Source: UBA1268 sp002694955 (GTDB lineage: Bacteria; Planctomycetota; Planctomycetia; Pirellulales; UBA1268). Taken from it: a DNA stretch of 64,000 bases. The translations under genes were made by a program, and so were the position numbers. This document shows, piece after piece, positions 33,499 through 43,182 of the stretch. How positions within the stretch are numbered: position 1 is the stretch's first letter; the number at the start of each line of letters is the position of its first letter. The stretch is from positions 1 to 64,000 of the forward strand of contig JALCBP010000001.1 of assembly GCA_028066355.1 (NCBI GenBank), in the 5' to 3' direction. The notes under the pieces were generated by a model. It ran no database searches and was not told where the DNA came from. It was given only the letters and a program-made list of their open reading frames with translations.

Positions 33499-33611
33499 GC
33501 CAGACTGACAAACACAACCCCTCAAGTTGAACAACTATTCAGCCAACACCACCCAAAATAAAAAGAAAAGAAGGCCTGAGGAAAGGAGAAACCAACTCGC
33601 CCCGAGAAGAA

Positions 33612-34118
33612 CTACACGCGATCCTGATGACGTGACGTACCTCGTTTGCTGCGACAATCAAAACAAATTCCAGACACAATGAACCGATGGCCCTGCGCTC
33701 GAAACTGATGCGTCTCTGCTACAGCATTTCGAAGTTTGGTTAGCTCTTCACTCGAAAACTCAATCAGCTTTTGGCAACTCGTGCAGTAAAGGTGATCGTG
33801 CTGTGGATATCCATAGTCATGCTCGTAAACAGCCCGTCCATCCAACTCCATCTTCTTCAGAATACCCGCCTCGACCATTTCATTGAGCGTTCGATAGATT
33901 GTTGGCCGACTTGCCTGTGCCCCAGCAGTCGTCTTTTTCAACTCTACAAGCAACTGCTCAGCATCAAAATGCTCATGGCGAGTCGTTATGTGATCAACAA
34001 TAACTTGCCGCTGACGCGTAATTCGCTTTCCACGCGTCTGCATAAATTCCTGAAACCGCTCTTGTGGTGTCAGCGCGGTATTTACACTGCCGAGAGAAAA
34101 ATTGGCATCTACTGACAT
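33612..34118 (-). CDS. Fur-family metal- or peroxide-responsive repressor
   Basis: 168 residues. The N-terminal winged helix (RITRQRQVIVDHI, then ASRPTIYRTLNEMVEAGIL as recognition region) is followed by the metal-binding dimer domain: YPQHDHLYCTSC and a second CFDC pair, the structural zinc cysteines, with H and E ligands between. It could be Fur, Zur or PerR; these cannot be told apart here. A GGCACGTGCC palindrome lies about 26 bases upstream of the start. It follows flgM on the same strand, but with a hairpin terminator between them, so is probably independent. Confidence 0.9.
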   Translation of the reverse strand: MSVDANFSLGSVNTALTPQERFQEFMQTRGKRITRQRQVIVDHITTRHEHFDAEQLLVELKKTTAGAQASRPTIYRTLNEMVEAGILKKMELDGRAVYEHDYGYPQHDHLYCTSCQKLIEFSSEELTKLRNAVAETHQFRAQGHRFIVSGICFDCRSKRGTSRHQDRV

Positions 34119-34144
34119 AGCTGCAAAAAATTGTGGGTTGACTG

Positions 34145-34154
34145 GGCACGTGCC
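34145..34154. promoter_or_regulatory. Perfect 10-bp palindrome upstream of the Fur-family gene
   Basis: GGCACGTGCC lies 26 bases upstream of the repressor start and might be an operator for self-control. It does not match the AT-rich Fur box consensus, so recognition by this protein is uncertain. Confidence 0.25.
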
Positions 34155-34249
34155 TCAAAAACTAAACCGACTCTTGTCATCAACTGGGATCCCGCAATGA
34201 AAATAATAGCATAGACAGGAATTTAGTTGATAGCTTTGGAGCAAGAAAC

Positions 34250-34292
34250 GTAAAAGCTCCCCCGGCCGCAACGTGGACAGAGGAGCTTTTAC
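34250..34292 (-). terminator. Terminator after flgM
   Basis: GTAAAAGCTCC and GGAGCTTTTAC form an 11-bp stem around a loop of about 21 bases, with T-rich stem ends on both strands. It lies 30 bases past the flgM stop and upstream of the Fur-family gene, so it should end the flgM message. Confidence 0.7.
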
Positions 34293-34322
34293 TACGTATT
34301 TCGCGAAAAAACCTCAGAACGC

Positions 34323-34604
34323 CTAGGACAAACGATCAAGCAGACGATCAATTGCAACATCAAGCTTTTCCGGAGTCTCATAACTGCCGTCAGCAATGGC
34401 AGCACGAATCGAATTCACTCTATCCAAACGCACATCGCTAACAGTCTCAGCTGCCTGGACGGCTTCTACTGAAAGGGAGACGTTGTCCTGCACTTCGACA
34501 AGACCTTCAGCTTGTGTTTTTGAAGTCGACTCTGTGGCTTCAACACCCTGAACACTATTCACAGATGCCGAACCGTGCGTTGAACTTACACCTGAAACAT
34601 TCAT
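34323..34604 (-). CDS. flgM: FlgM anti-sigma-28 factor
   Basis: 93 residues, the usual size. The first half is low-complexity Ser/Thr/Val/Glu, as expected of the disordered N-terminus exported through the flagellar apparatus. The C-terminal half has RLDRVNSIRAAIADGSYETP and IDRLLDRLS, the sigma-28-binding helices. An AGGAG sits a few bases before ATG 34604. It binds FliA and blocks late flagellar transcription until FlgM is exported. fliA is the next gene upstream, about 270 bases away on the same strand, a direct regulator-target pair. Confidence 0.88.
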   Translation of the reverse strand: MNVSGVSSTHGSASVNSVQGVEATESTSKTQAEGLVEVQDNVSLSVEAVQAAETVSDVRLDRVNSIRAAIADGSYETPEKLDVAIDRLLDRLS

Positions 34605-34877
34605 TATTGCACTCCTTGCAGTTTGTGATTCGATCTCCGCTCCCCAAAGAACAATGTTTTACGTATCCAACACTTCCATGGTTCACTGAAATCTATCGAG
34701 CCTGCCCTTTTCCACTCTTTTAGGTATCCGGAACTGACTGACATCCCTGGCAATCCAGATCCAGAAGGCTAATAACTCTCTCCACACCCAGTTTATTCGT
34801 ATCGTCAAAAGGGGAAACAAAACTTAAAAATTTTTTTCATTTTCATGAAACTGCTGACCTAGACTGCCTAACCCTCC

Positions 34878-35669
34878 CTAAGCCGCAAACTCCCTGCGTC
34901 TCGGGACCAACTGATGCTGTAGTCGCTCAACTATTGCAGAATGCATCTGGCTCACACGACTTTCGGAAAGATCGAGAGTGAGACCAATTTCTTTCATTGT
35001 TAGTTCTTCGTAATAGTAAAGGATGATGATAAGCCGCTCGTTTCGGTTTAGACCCTTGGTCACAAGCCTCATAAGATCACCCTTCTGAATTCGGCGAGTG
35101 GGGTCTTCGCCCTTCTTGTCCTCGAGGATGTCGATTTCACGAACATCTTTCGAACTGTCGGTCTCACACCATTTCTTATTCAGACTCACAAGGCTTACAG
35201 CATTGGCTTCAACAAGAAGTTTTTCGAACTCTTCTGCGGACAACTCCATGTGAGCTGCAACCTCGGCATCTGCTGGTGCTCTCCCAAGACGTGCCTGAAG
35301 TGTCTTAATAGCTTCGTTGAGTTTACTTGCCTTACTTCGCACAAGACGAGGGACCCAATCCATTGTCCGAAGTTCATCCAACATGGCTCCACGAATTCGT
35401 GGCACGCAATATGTTTCAAATTTCACACCACGGGAGAGATCATAGGCGTCAATCGCATCCATGAGTCCGAATGTTCCTGACGAGATCAGGTCATCAAGCT
35501 CAACACCATCAGGCAGCCTCGCCCAGATCCGTTCAGCATTGTATTTCACCAACGGATGGAAGATTTCAATGAGACGATTTCTCAGAGACTGATCAGACTG
35601 ATCTCGCTTGAATGTTTTCCAGAGTTCAAGCATCTCTTCCGGTGGTGGTTGGCTGAAATCCTTCGCCAC
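34878..35669 (-). CDS. fliA: Flagellar RNA polymerase sigma factor FliA (sigma-28)
   Basis: 263 residues with sigma-70 regions 2, 3 and 4: HPLVKYNAERIWARL, GLMDAIDAYDLSRGVKFETY (region 2), WVPRLVRSKASKL (region 3), and LNRNERLIIILYYYEELTMKEIGL with LSESRVSQMHSA (region 4). This is the FliA/WhiG type, which directs late flagellar genes. Start is GTG 35669 with GGAG seven bases upstream. flhA is upstream on the same strand and flgM downstream, giving the regulatory order apparatus-sigma-anti-sigma. Confidence 0.93.
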   Translation of the reverse strand: MAKDFSQPPPEEMLELWKTFKRDQSDQSLRNRLIEIFHPLVKYNAERIWARLPDGVELDDLISSGTFGLMDAIDAYDLSRGVKFETYCVPRIRGAMLDELRTMDWVPRLVRSKASKLNEAIKTLQARLGRAPADAEVAAHMELSAEEFEKLLVEANAVSLVSLNKKWCETDSSKDVREIDILEDKKGEDPTRRIQKGDLMRLVTKGLNRNERLIIILYYYEELTMKEIGLTLDLSESRVSQMHSAIVERLQHQLVPRRREFAA

Positions 35670-35884
35670 AACATTGCTCCTTAATCGTCTTTCGAGCGGC
35701 CCGAACTTCCATGATCAAACCGCTGGCCAGTCTCCTGACCAGTTGGGAGGATATGCCTGAACCCGTCCCCAGCACAACTTCATTTCATCGGCTTCCTTCC
35801 AGGAACTTCACCAAAAGCTACACCCTCGCTAACCGCAATCCCCTAGAGCCCCAAGCTTTCCAGGAAGTGCTTTCAGAGAATGCG

Positions 35885-38002
35885 TCAGGCCGCTTGACTG
35901 ACACCCGAAAGTGAGTTCCCCGATGCATCAATGGTTGTAAAGATTTCGAGATTGGTCTGTCCCTGCAACTCTGTATCGGCAACAACTGCCATCAAAATAC
36001 CCGCTGCTCGAAGGTATTCGGCAAAAGCACCACGATTCTTTGACGGAACTGAAATTGCGCACCGTCGACCGCGCTCCTGCAGAGGACGGAGTGCTCGTTG
36101 CAACTCGGCTAAAAGTCGCTTTTGTTCCAATCGCAATGCCACCTCGGGTTCTGATGCGATGAGTAAATCGACTGCTCGTGGAGTCACTTCAATAATCGTA
36201 AGCCGTCCTTCGTCATCACGAAGACGACGAATGATTGTACGATCAATATGCGACCGTAATCTCTCGGCAAGTTGCTCTGGCGGATACCCTTTCGGTGCAT
36301 AATCTGCAATGGCTTCAAGAAGAATTGCTAGCGGCTTGATGGGTACACCTTCTCTCAACAAACATTGCAATGTCCGCTGTACGGTTGCCACATTGACAAC
36401 ATCAGGAACCGTCTGCTCGACAGTCGCAGGCTCAGTAGCCCGTAATGACTCGAGCATTCTAGCCATTTGATCACGAGACAAGAGTCGGTCAGCACATCGG
36501 CGAAGATTAGCTTCAAACACATAAGCAATTGCATCTGCGTTAATAAAAGCAAGCCCTCCACGACTCAAAACCTCTTCGGCTTCTGCAGGACTCCCCCAAT
36601 GCGCTGACTGGCCTGGCAAAATATCACCTATCGCAGCCCGTTTATCCCGCCAGCGTCGACGAGTCACATCGTCAGATGAATTAGGAACCAGAAGCCACTG
36701 ACCAGGTGGCATGACTGGGGCATCCATTGGATCACCATCCAACTCCAAAACCCATTGCCCTTTAACAAGAGTTGAGTCGTCTCGAAAAAGTACCGCCGGG
36801 ACAATGACACCAAGATCTGCAGCTATTCGCTGGCGTACACCCTCCACAGCAGTGGGTAGTGCTGATTGTTCTCCAGTGATGAGGCCAACAAGGTCTTTAC
36901 TCACCCGCAAGACTAAACGACTTTGACCAAGAATTGTGTCGATTGGTGTTTCGACTTTCTGCGCGGGCTTCTGTCCACCGCCTGAGGACTGTTTCGATAT
37001 TGATTTCAGAACATTTGAGCTAAATAGCCACGCAGCCGTTGCCGTTCCTACCGCCATGACTGCCAACGGAACAGTCGGCAAGTCCGACAACGACAAGAGA
37101 CCGAGAAAAACAGCTGTCACTACCAGCAACGCCGGTCGTGCAAATAACTGTCTCCCAAGCTCACGAGGCAGATTCTGTTGCGTTGTTGATCGAGAAAGAA
37201 GCAAGCCGGTTGCGACAGAGACAAGGAGTGACGGAACCGCACTGGCGAGGCCATCACCAATAGTAAGTCGGGCATATAAGCCGGCAGCTTCAGTAGCAGG
37301 CAGACCAAGTTGACCGACGCCGATTGCAAAACCACCAACGAGATTAACCATGACAATCACGACACTCGCAACAGCTTCACCTCGTACAAACCGGCTGGCA
37401 CCGTCCATACTCGCGTAGAACTCAGCTTGCTGCTGCAATTCCCCGCGAAGCTGCCGAGCCTCATTTCGTGATAAACCACCCGAAGTAACCTCCGCATCAA
37501 TCGCAGCCTGCCTTCCCGGAAGTGCATCGAGAGTAAATCGCGCAGCGACCTCACTTGTTCGGGTGGCCCCAGCGGTGAGCACAACAAACTGAATGACTGC
37601 AATGATGGCAAAGACCACAATGCCAACAACAAGATTGTCGGCTGCAACAAAACTACTAAAAGCCTCTACGACATCACCAGCAGCACCGGAACCAACGGCA
37701 CCCGCCTGAGAGAGAATTAGACGCGTCGTCGCAATATTAAGGACCAGCCGAACGAGAGTCGCTGTAAGCAGAAAACTTGGAAACACAGCCATTTCGAGCG
37801 GAGTGCGGGCAACAAGTGCACCCAGGAGCGCGAGAACTGCAACCGTGAGATTTGCAGACAACAGTAGATCAACGACCGATGAAGGTACTGGCGCGAGAAC
37901 AACAAGAACTGCCAACAGCACGACTACAGGGATAGCAAGATCCGCCACATGGCCAGCAGCAATGCGAGAGAATGCCGTCGGGGTACCTGGAGAACGAGCC
38001 AT
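35885..38002 (-). CDS. flhA: Flagellar export apparatus protein FlhA
   Basis: 705 residues, normal length. The N-terminal half is polytopic (HVADLAIPVVVLLAVLVVLAP and later segments), with the family-conserved cytoplasmic loop LDALPGRQAAIDAE followed by EADFY-like QAEFYASMDGASRFVRGEAVA. The C-terminal half is the soluble FlhA-C domain that docks chaperone-substrate pairs. FlhA is a core of the type III export gate in the flagellar basal body. Directly downstream come fliA and flgM; flhF and flhG, frequently placed between flhA and fliA, are absent, with only 215 bases between. It is divergent from a small unknown gene. Confidence 0.95.
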   Translation of the reverse strand: MARSPGTPTAFSRIAAGHVADLAIPVVVLLAVLVVLAPVPSSVVDLLLSANLTVAVLALLGALVARTPLEMAVFPSFLLTATLVRLVLNIATTRLILSQAGAVGSGAAGDVVEAFSSFVAADNLVVGIVVFAIIAVIQFVVLTAGATRTSEVAARFTLDALPGRQAAIDAEVTSGGLSRNEARQLRGELQQQAEFYASMDGASRFVRGEAVASVVIVMVNLVGGFAIGVGQLGLPATEAAGLYARLTIGDGLASAVPSLLVSVATGLLLSRSTTQQNLPRELGRQLFARPALLVVTAVFLGLLSLSDLPTVPLAVMAVGTATAAWLFSSNVLKSISKQSSGGGQKPAQKVETPIDTILGQSRLVLRVSKDLVGLITGEQSALPTAVEGVRQRIAADLGVIVPAVLFRDDSTLVKGQWVLELDGDPMDAPVMPPGQWLLVPNSSDDVTRRRWRDKRAAIGDILPGQSAHWGSPAEAEEVLSRGGLAFINADAIAYVFEANLRRCADRLLSRDQMARMLESLRATEPATVEQTVPDVVNVATVQRTLQCLLREGVPIKPLAILLEAIADYAPKGYPPEQLAERLRSHIDRTIIRRLRDDEGRLTIIEVTPRAVDLLIASEPEVALRLEQKRLLAELQRALRPLQERGRRCAISVPSKNRGAFAEYLRAAGILMAVVADTELQGQTNLEIFTTIDASGNSLSGVSQAA

Positions 38003-38129
38003 AAGAGCAAGTCAGCGAATCAACCGCCGCGTGTGGTAAAATATACGAATCGAGACGATAGCGTGGCATGTCCCCGGACGTCCATACCGCTACACATCGT
38101 GTTTTTTCCGCTTTTTCCTGGAAATACGC

Positions 38130-38576
38130 ATGGAATTTAACCGCAACGGCATTCGCTTTGAGTACCCCGAGAACTGGATTATTGAGGAAGACAGATCCCC
38201 GGATGGCGTCATCAGCGTTACTGCATCAGCCCCAGATGGTGCCTTCTGGTCACTCAGCCAACAGCCAGCTAACGTCGATTTCAGGCAGCTCACCGACGCG
38301 ACAACAAAACAATTGCGGGAAGAATACCCCGATCTTGAAGCATATCCCGCGTCGGATGAAATCTCGGGAAGCAGCCTTTCTGGTGCCGATTTTAACTTCT
38401 CTTATCTCGATTTGACCAACACAGCAGAAGTCCGCTGTCTTGCCACCGCCGCCGCCTGTTACGTAGTTTTTTGCCAGGCAGAAGATCGTGACTGGAGTCG
38501 CCTGCATCACGTTTTCAGGGCTATGACGACAAGTTTCGTTCGAGAGACCATCGGAAATGGCCCCTCATCAGATTAG
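38130..38576 (+). CDS. Small soluble protein, unknown (148 aa)
   Basis: Not recognised with confidence. The sequence (GIRFEYPENWII at the start, later SGSSLSGADFNFSYLDL and SFVRETI at the end) reads as a compact alpha/beta domain like those of the PsbP/DcrB-type fold, with the opening 'FEYPENW' typical of that group. No signal peptide is seen. The ATG has a GGA stretch about seven bases upstream. It is divergent from flhA and followed closely by terC, with the terC upstream region starting right after its stop. Confidence 0.6.
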   Translation: MEFNRNGIRFEYPENWIIEEDRSPDGVISVTASAPDGAFWSLSQQPANVDFRQLTDATTKQLREEYPDLEAYPASDEISGSSLSGADFNFSYLDLTNTAEVRCLATAAACYVVFCQAEDRDWSRLHHVFRAMTTSFVRETIGNGPSSD

Positions 38577-38652
38577 GTGCCGTCTGATAGGATTCGGATG
38601 CCAACCTGCATTCTTTTTTTCCTTAGTAAATCATAAAGGATCGTACACCAAC

Positions 38653-39780
38653 GTGGTCGCCGCACTTTCCGTCGCTCTGGCAGAACACACTTGGCTTGGA
38701 CTTCACGCACTCCTAGCGATTGCCGAGTCACCTACGGCAAGTGCCGTTACTGATAGTCCGATTCAAATGACTCACTGGGTAGCCTTTGCTGTTTTTGTTT
38801 CGGTTCTGCTGGTATTGGACCTCACCGTCTTCCATAAGCACTCCCGCGAGCCTTCTCTATCAGAGAGTGCGTTCTGGACATGTGTCTGGTCTACGCTCGC
38901 CCTTTCATTTAATGGATTGGTCTGGTGGTGGCTAGGGAATGCGGCTGCAGTTGAATTCCTGACGGGGTACCTCGTCGAATGGTCGCTCTCGATGGATAAT
39001 GTCTTTGTATTCGCGGTGGTCTTCGGCTATTTCGGCGTACCACTGAAGTATCAATACCGAGTCCTCTTTTGGGGCATTCTCGGCGCTGTTTTAATGCGAC
39101 TGACCTTCGTTCTTGTAGGCGCTGAACTGGTCGAACGGTTTCAGGGCATTCTCTGGCTCTTTGGCGGATTCCTTGTTTACACAGGTTTGAAACTTGCTTT
39201 CTCAAGTGAAGATGTACATCCGGAAGATAATTTCCTTTTGAAGTTTTCCAAAAAGTTTCTTCCTGTCACCACCAAGCCTGCGGGGGACCGCTTCTTTGTT
39301 GAAGAAGCTGGAAGATGGGTTGCGACACCACTTTTCCTCGTCCTCATTGTTGTTGAGAGCACTGACGTCCTCTTTGCAGTTGATAGCGTGCCAGCAATCT
39401 TCGGAGTTGTTGACCAGAATGCCCACTATTTTCGGTTTGTTGTCTTCACATCAAATGTTTTTGCCATTCTTGGGCTCCGCGCACTGTACTTCCTCTTGGC
39501 AGGAGTCATGGACCTTTTCCGCTTTCTTAACTACGGGCTCTCGGCAGTCTTGGTCTTTGTTGGTGGCAAGATGATTGCTGAAGCCGCCCACCACACTGAA
39601 TGGTTAGCAGAAATTGGTGGTTGGGACGCACATGCTCAAGGACATCTTGTACCGCCATGGGCGTCTCTTATCGTCATCATCAGCCTTATTGGGACCAGTG
39701 TCGCTGCATCTCTCTTATTCCCCGGAACCAAAAAAACTGAAAGCGAGGAGCACTCCAATGCCTCCTCACCGGACACATAA
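38653..39780 (+). CDS. TerC-family membrane protein
   Basis: TerC/Alx proteins are polytopic and are linked to manganese or calcium export and to membrane insertion of metalloproteins. Conserved features: LVEWSLSMDNVFVFAVVFGYF with the acidic DN pair, RVLFWGILGAVLMR, and VVESTDVLFAVDSVPAIF with a second acidic pair, among about seven membrane helices. A GTG at 38653 with AAAGGA upstream is chosen (about 375 residues); an ATG at 38557 would overlap the upstream gene, and ATG 38767 would begin just before the first membrane helix. Substrate uncertain. No manganese-responsive riboswitch was recognised upstream. Confidence 0.9.
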   Translation: MVAALSVALAEHTWLGLHALLAIAESPTASAVTDSPIQMTHWVAFAVFVSVLLVLDLTVFHKHSREPSLSESAFWTCVWSTLALSFNGLVWWWLGNAAAVEFLTGYLVEWSLSMDNVFVFAVVFGYFGVPLKYQYRVLFWGILGAVLMRLTFVLVGAELVERFQGILWLFGGFLVYTGLKLAFSSEDVHPEDNFLLKFSKKFLPVTTKPAGDRFFVEEAGRWVATPLFLVLIVVESTDVLFAVDSVPAIFGVVDQNAHYFRFVVFTSNVFAILGLRALYFLLAGVMDLFRFLNYGLSAVLVFVGGKMIAEAAHHTEWLAEIGGWDAHAQGHLVPPWASLIVIISLIGTSVAASLLFPGTKKTESEEHSNASSPDT

Positions 39781-39870
39781 ATTTTTGAACGGCAGCCCCA
39801 CGGACACACCCAAAGAGCATCACACACAACCCACGACTCTCGCCAGCAGCTGGCCTTTCAAAATGTCCAA

Positions 39871-41181
39871 CTATCGTCGTACGGTTTCATAGAGAGACTC
39901 ATGCGATATTGCCATATGATGCGACTGGTATAGTTTCCCTGCACGCGAGTGCCCGGCCATGCCGCAGGTCACAGCACGCGATTCGTCACGAAGCATCCCT
40001 TCTAAACAACGCGCGAGATCATTTACATCTCCCGGCAGATGCACTTCACCAGCAGGGGATGTCTCATGTATACCAAGGAGTTCAGGAAATGCTCCTGAGG
40101 CCGATGCAACAACGGGCACACCTGCTGCCATTGCTTCGATAACTGGAATTCCTTTTGCCTCAGGAACAGGTGTAGGCATTGCGAACACATCGATTTCCTC
40201 TAATAGCTTGATCTTCTCGCTACGATCAACCTGTCCTCTCCAGAAAAACCGATCAGCAATTCCTAGCTCGTGGGCCAGCGCATGGCACCCTGACAAGTAT
40301 TCTTCTTCAGCCGGAATGGTTGCCCCTGCTGCAACTAATTCAACATCCATCCCGTTCTGCACAAGACGTGCTATTGCCTGAATGACCTGGTCAAGGCCTT
40401 TTTCCTGACACGCCCGTGCGAGATAACCGATAACTCGACGCTCCGCTCGTGAGGCCCTCCGAGCAACCAGGTCTGGCGGCTCGACCGGAAAGCCCTCAGG
40501 ATCAATGCCATGAGGAATCACTGAAATACGATCGCTTTCACAACCGAGCATCTTCTGCATTCGGTCGGCGTAGGGTTGATTGAGTGCAATAAACCTATCT
40601 ACGTCCCCTGCTCTTTCTACAAGTAACGCCCTCACCTGGTCTTGGTATGGCTCGGGTAATTGGGAAATAAAAAGATCTTCACCAGAAAGCGTCACCACAA
40701 GAGAGGCACCTGTCATCTGCCGTATCGTTTTTGCTAACCCAAGCAACAGAACATTTGAGAGGTGGACAACATCTGGCTTTACGTCACGAGCTAACCATTC
40801 CGCCAAGCGATACACTTCTTTCCGCTGACACCCCTGCTCGCCTTGCAGTGTAGAAACAGTCAACGGGCCAAGGTCAGAGGGACGAGTATTTCCAGTCCAA
40901 CGGGACAGTGCTCGCAGAAGCACCGGGCGATCAAAAAACCAATCAATCCAACGAGGTGTACGCCGAAACAGGGATGATTTTTGTTGCAGAAAGACGTTAA
41001 CACCACCCATTACAATAATTGGTTCAGCAACATTCTCCTCATCAGACGTTGTTGGAACAAAGGCAGGGACCAACATAGCGTCTCTCCCGCGCTGACGAAG
41101 AGCACGTACAAGCGCATTGTCGTGGAGACATGACCCACAGATTCGACCTCCTGCGCCAGCTGTGATCTGAACAATCTTCAC
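39871..41181 (-). CDS. Glycosyltransferase family 4 (group 1)
   Basis: About 436 residues. GT-B fold glycosyltransferase: N-terminal VKIVQITAGAGGRICGSCLH, the hinge ISVIPHGIDPEGFPVEPP, donor site GYLARACQEKGLDQVIQAI, and EX7E-like PEAKGIPVIEAMAAGVPVVAS. The start GTG 41181 has GGGAG eight bases upstream and lies 17 bases beyond the stop of mnmG, so the two are co-transcribed; a longer frame starts within mnmG. The acceptor and sugar are unknown. Family members assemble capsule, LPS side chains or glycolipids. Confidence 0.9.
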   Translation of the reverse strand: MKIVQITAGAGGRICGSCLHDNALVRALRQRGRDAMLVPAFVPTTSDEENVAEPIIVMGGVNVFLQQKSSLFRRTPRWIDWFFDRPVLLRALSRWTGNTRPSDLGPLTVSTLQGEQGCQRKEVYRLAEWLARDVKPDVVHLSNVLLLGLAKTIRQMTGASLVVTLSGEDLFISQLPEPYQDQVRALLVERAGDVDRFIALNQPYADRMQKMLGCESDRISVIPHGIDPEGFPVEPPDLVARRASRAERRVIGYLARACQEKGLDQVIQAIARLVQNGMDVELVAAGATIPAEEEYLSGCHALAHELGIADRFFWRGQVDRSEKIKLLEEIDVFAMPTPVPEAKGIPVIEAMAAGVPVVASASGAFPELLGIHETSPAGEVHLPGDVNDLARCLEGMLRDESRAVTCGMAGHSRAGKLYQSHHMAISHESLYETVRR

Positions 41182-41197
41182 AAGTCGCTGCTCCCTT

Positions 41198-43042
41198 TCA
41201 TGCACGGCCCGGCTGATTGAGGTGCAACAGAATGAGGGCAAGGTCAGACGGAGTAATACCACTCACGCGGCCGGCCTGACCCAATGTGCGCGGTCTGATT
41301 TGTTCGAGTTTCTCGCGTGCCTCGGCTCGAAGATGCCTGACTCTGTCATAGTCAAATCCCTCTGGGATTGGCTTTTCTCCATGTTGTTTCCGTCGTTCAA
41401 TCCGCTGCTGCTCGACACGAAGATACCCTGCATACCGGATATCGTTTTCAATCTGTAATGCCACTTCATTAGAAACCGAAGCAAGAGACGGAAGCATACC
41501 GAGGCAGTCTTTCCATGTGAATTCCGGACGTTTTAGAAGATCAGCAAGCGTGACTCCATCAACACGATGACTCGTCAACGTAGTCATTACAGCTTCGATT
41601 TCTACCAGCTTCCGACTTAGGCGATCGACCCGCTCAGGTTCAGCGAGACCATACTTTTCAGCTACTGGAGTCAGCCGCCTATCAGCATTGTCATGCCGTA
41701 GCGCAAGCCGATGCTCGGCCCGACTTGTGAACATGCGGTAGGGTTCATCAACACCGCATGTCACGAGGTCATCGATTAATACGCCAATGTACGACTCTTC
41801 TCGTGACAGAATCATTGGTTCTGTTTTCCTGAGAGACAGCGCCGCGTTGGTGCCGGCAACGAGGCCTTGGGCTGCTGCCTCTTCATACCCTGTCGTACCG
41901 TTTATTTGTCCGGCGAGAAAAAGCCCAGAAACAGGCTTGCTTTCAAGGCTAGGAGTAAGCTGATCTGGCGGAGCGTAATCGTATTCAACAGCATAGCCAT
42001 ATCGCATTATTTCCGCTTTTTCGAGACCGGGAACCATTCGAATAATAATGTCCTGAACATCTCGCGGCAGGCTTGTTGAGATACCGTTGACATACACCTC
42101 GTGCGTCCGCTGACCCTCCGGCTCAAGGAAAAGTTGATGGCTCTCCTTATCCGCGAAACGAATAACTTTGTCTTCGATACTGGGACAGTAACGTGGACCA
42201 CGTGAATTAATCTGGCCACTGTACATTGGCGCACGATGAAGGTTCTGGCGAATCACTTCATGAATTTCAGAGGTCGTTCTTGTGATCCAACATGAAAGCT
42301 GCTCTCGTTTTATTGAGTCTGTCAGAAAAGAAAACTGCTGCGGATTTTTATCTCCGGGCTGTTCCTGCAACTGTTTCGTGTCGATAGTCGAACCATGGAG
42401 CCGACAAGGCGTGCCTGTTTTGAATCGATCAAGTCGGAAGCCTATCTCTTGAAGAGCGTGACTCACACCGGCAGTTGTTCCCTCCCCTGCTCGACCACCA
42501 GGTGTCTGAGCTTCCCCGGTGTGCATGACAGCCTGTAAAAATGTACCCGTAGTGAGTACGACTGCCTCGGCGTGGTACTCGATTCCACCTCGAGCAACAA
42601 CACCCGTTATCCGTTTTTGTGGACGACTCCCAGCAGCATTTCTCTGCGTATCAAACCGAAGCCCTTCTATCATTTCTTGCCGGAGTACAAGATTCGGCGT
42701 CGACTCAATGAGATGCTTGACTTCCATCTGATAGTGACGCTTATCAGCCTGCGCCCGAGGCCCATGCATTGCCGGCCCTTTTGAACGATTTAGAACACGG
42801 TACTGAATTCCACTGGCATCAATGGCACGTCCCATGAGACCGCCTAGTGCGTCGACTTCTCGTACCAACTGCCCTTTCCCAACGCCACCAATTGCAGGGT
42901 TGCAGCTCATCTGGCCAACAGTATCGCAGTTGGCTGTGAGTAAAGCTGTTCGAGATCCAAGCCTTGCTGCTGCCGCTGCTGCCTCGACCCCAGCATGACC
43001 TCCACCAATAACAACCACATCGAAGTTATACGTAGCAGACAT
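41198..43042 (-). CDS. mnmG: tRNA uridine-5-carboxymethylaminomethyl modification enzyme MnmG
   Basis: FAD-dependent enzyme that, with MnmE, modifies U34 of tRNAs reading split-codon boxes. The Rossmann FAD motif VVVIGGGHAGVEAAAAAARLG is at the N-terminus, followed by NCDTVGQMSCNPAIGG, RYCPSIEDK, GLFLAGQINGTTGYEEAAAQG and the C-terminal helical domain. About 614 residues, normal. ATG 43042 is chosen; a TTG one codon earlier is possible. mnmE is not in the window. Followed 17 bases later by the GT4 gene, an unrelated enzyme that probably shares its message. Confidence 0.96.
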   Translation of the reverse strand: MSATYNFDVVVIGGGHAGVEAAAAAARLGSRTALLTANCDTVGQMSCNPAIGGVGKGQLVREVDALGGLMGRAIDASGIQYRVLNRSKGPAMHGPRAQADKRHYQMEVKHLIESTPNLVLRQEMIEGLRFDTQRNAAGSRPQKRITGVVARGGIEYHAEAVVLTTGTFLQAVMHTGEAQTPGGRAGEGTTAGVSHALQEIGFRLDRFKTGTPCRLHGSTIDTKQLQEQPGDKNPQQFSFLTDSIKREQLSCWITRTTSEIHEVIRQNLHRAPMYSGQINSRGPRYCPSIEDKVIRFADKESHQLFLEPEGQRTHEVYVNGISTSLPRDVQDIIIRMVPGLEKAEIMRYGYAVEYDYAPPDQLTPSLESKPVSGLFLAGQINGTTGYEEAAAQGLVAGTNAALSLRKTEPMILSREESYIGVLIDDLVTCGVDEPYRMFTSRAEHRLALRHDNADRRLTPVAEKYGLAEPERVDRLSRKLVEIEAVMTTLTSHRVDGVTLADLLKRPEFTWKDCLGMLPSLASVSNEVALQIENDIRYAGYLRVEQQRIERRKQHGEKPIPEGFDYDRVRHLRAEAREKLEQIRPRTLGQAGRVSGITPSDLALILLHLNQPGRA

Positions 43043-43182
43043 CAAAACACTTTCTCTGGAGAGACAGAACGACGCGTCTCATGATAATTGATTGTCTCGG
43101 TGGAAGATATCGCCCGGACAACACTTTTGGAGCGGTAGCCTTCCACCAACCCAGCATAAGCATGCGAAGAACACAGCAAACC

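Noticed and set aside
34605..34877. Possible sigma-28 promoter upstream of flgM (TAAA then CTCGATAG on the minus strand)
   Set aside because: The spacing from TAAA to the CGATA core is about three bases too long and the -10 element differs from GCCGATAA, so it does not meet the consensus.
38577..38652. Manganese (yybP-ykoY) riboswitch upstream of the TerC gene
   Set aside because: The stretch is only 76 bases and lacks the conserved loop motifs; only a T-rich run is present.
39781..39870. Terminator between terC and the GT4 gene
   Set aside because: GCCAG-CAG-CTGGC is a five-base-pair stem with no adequate T tract on either strand.
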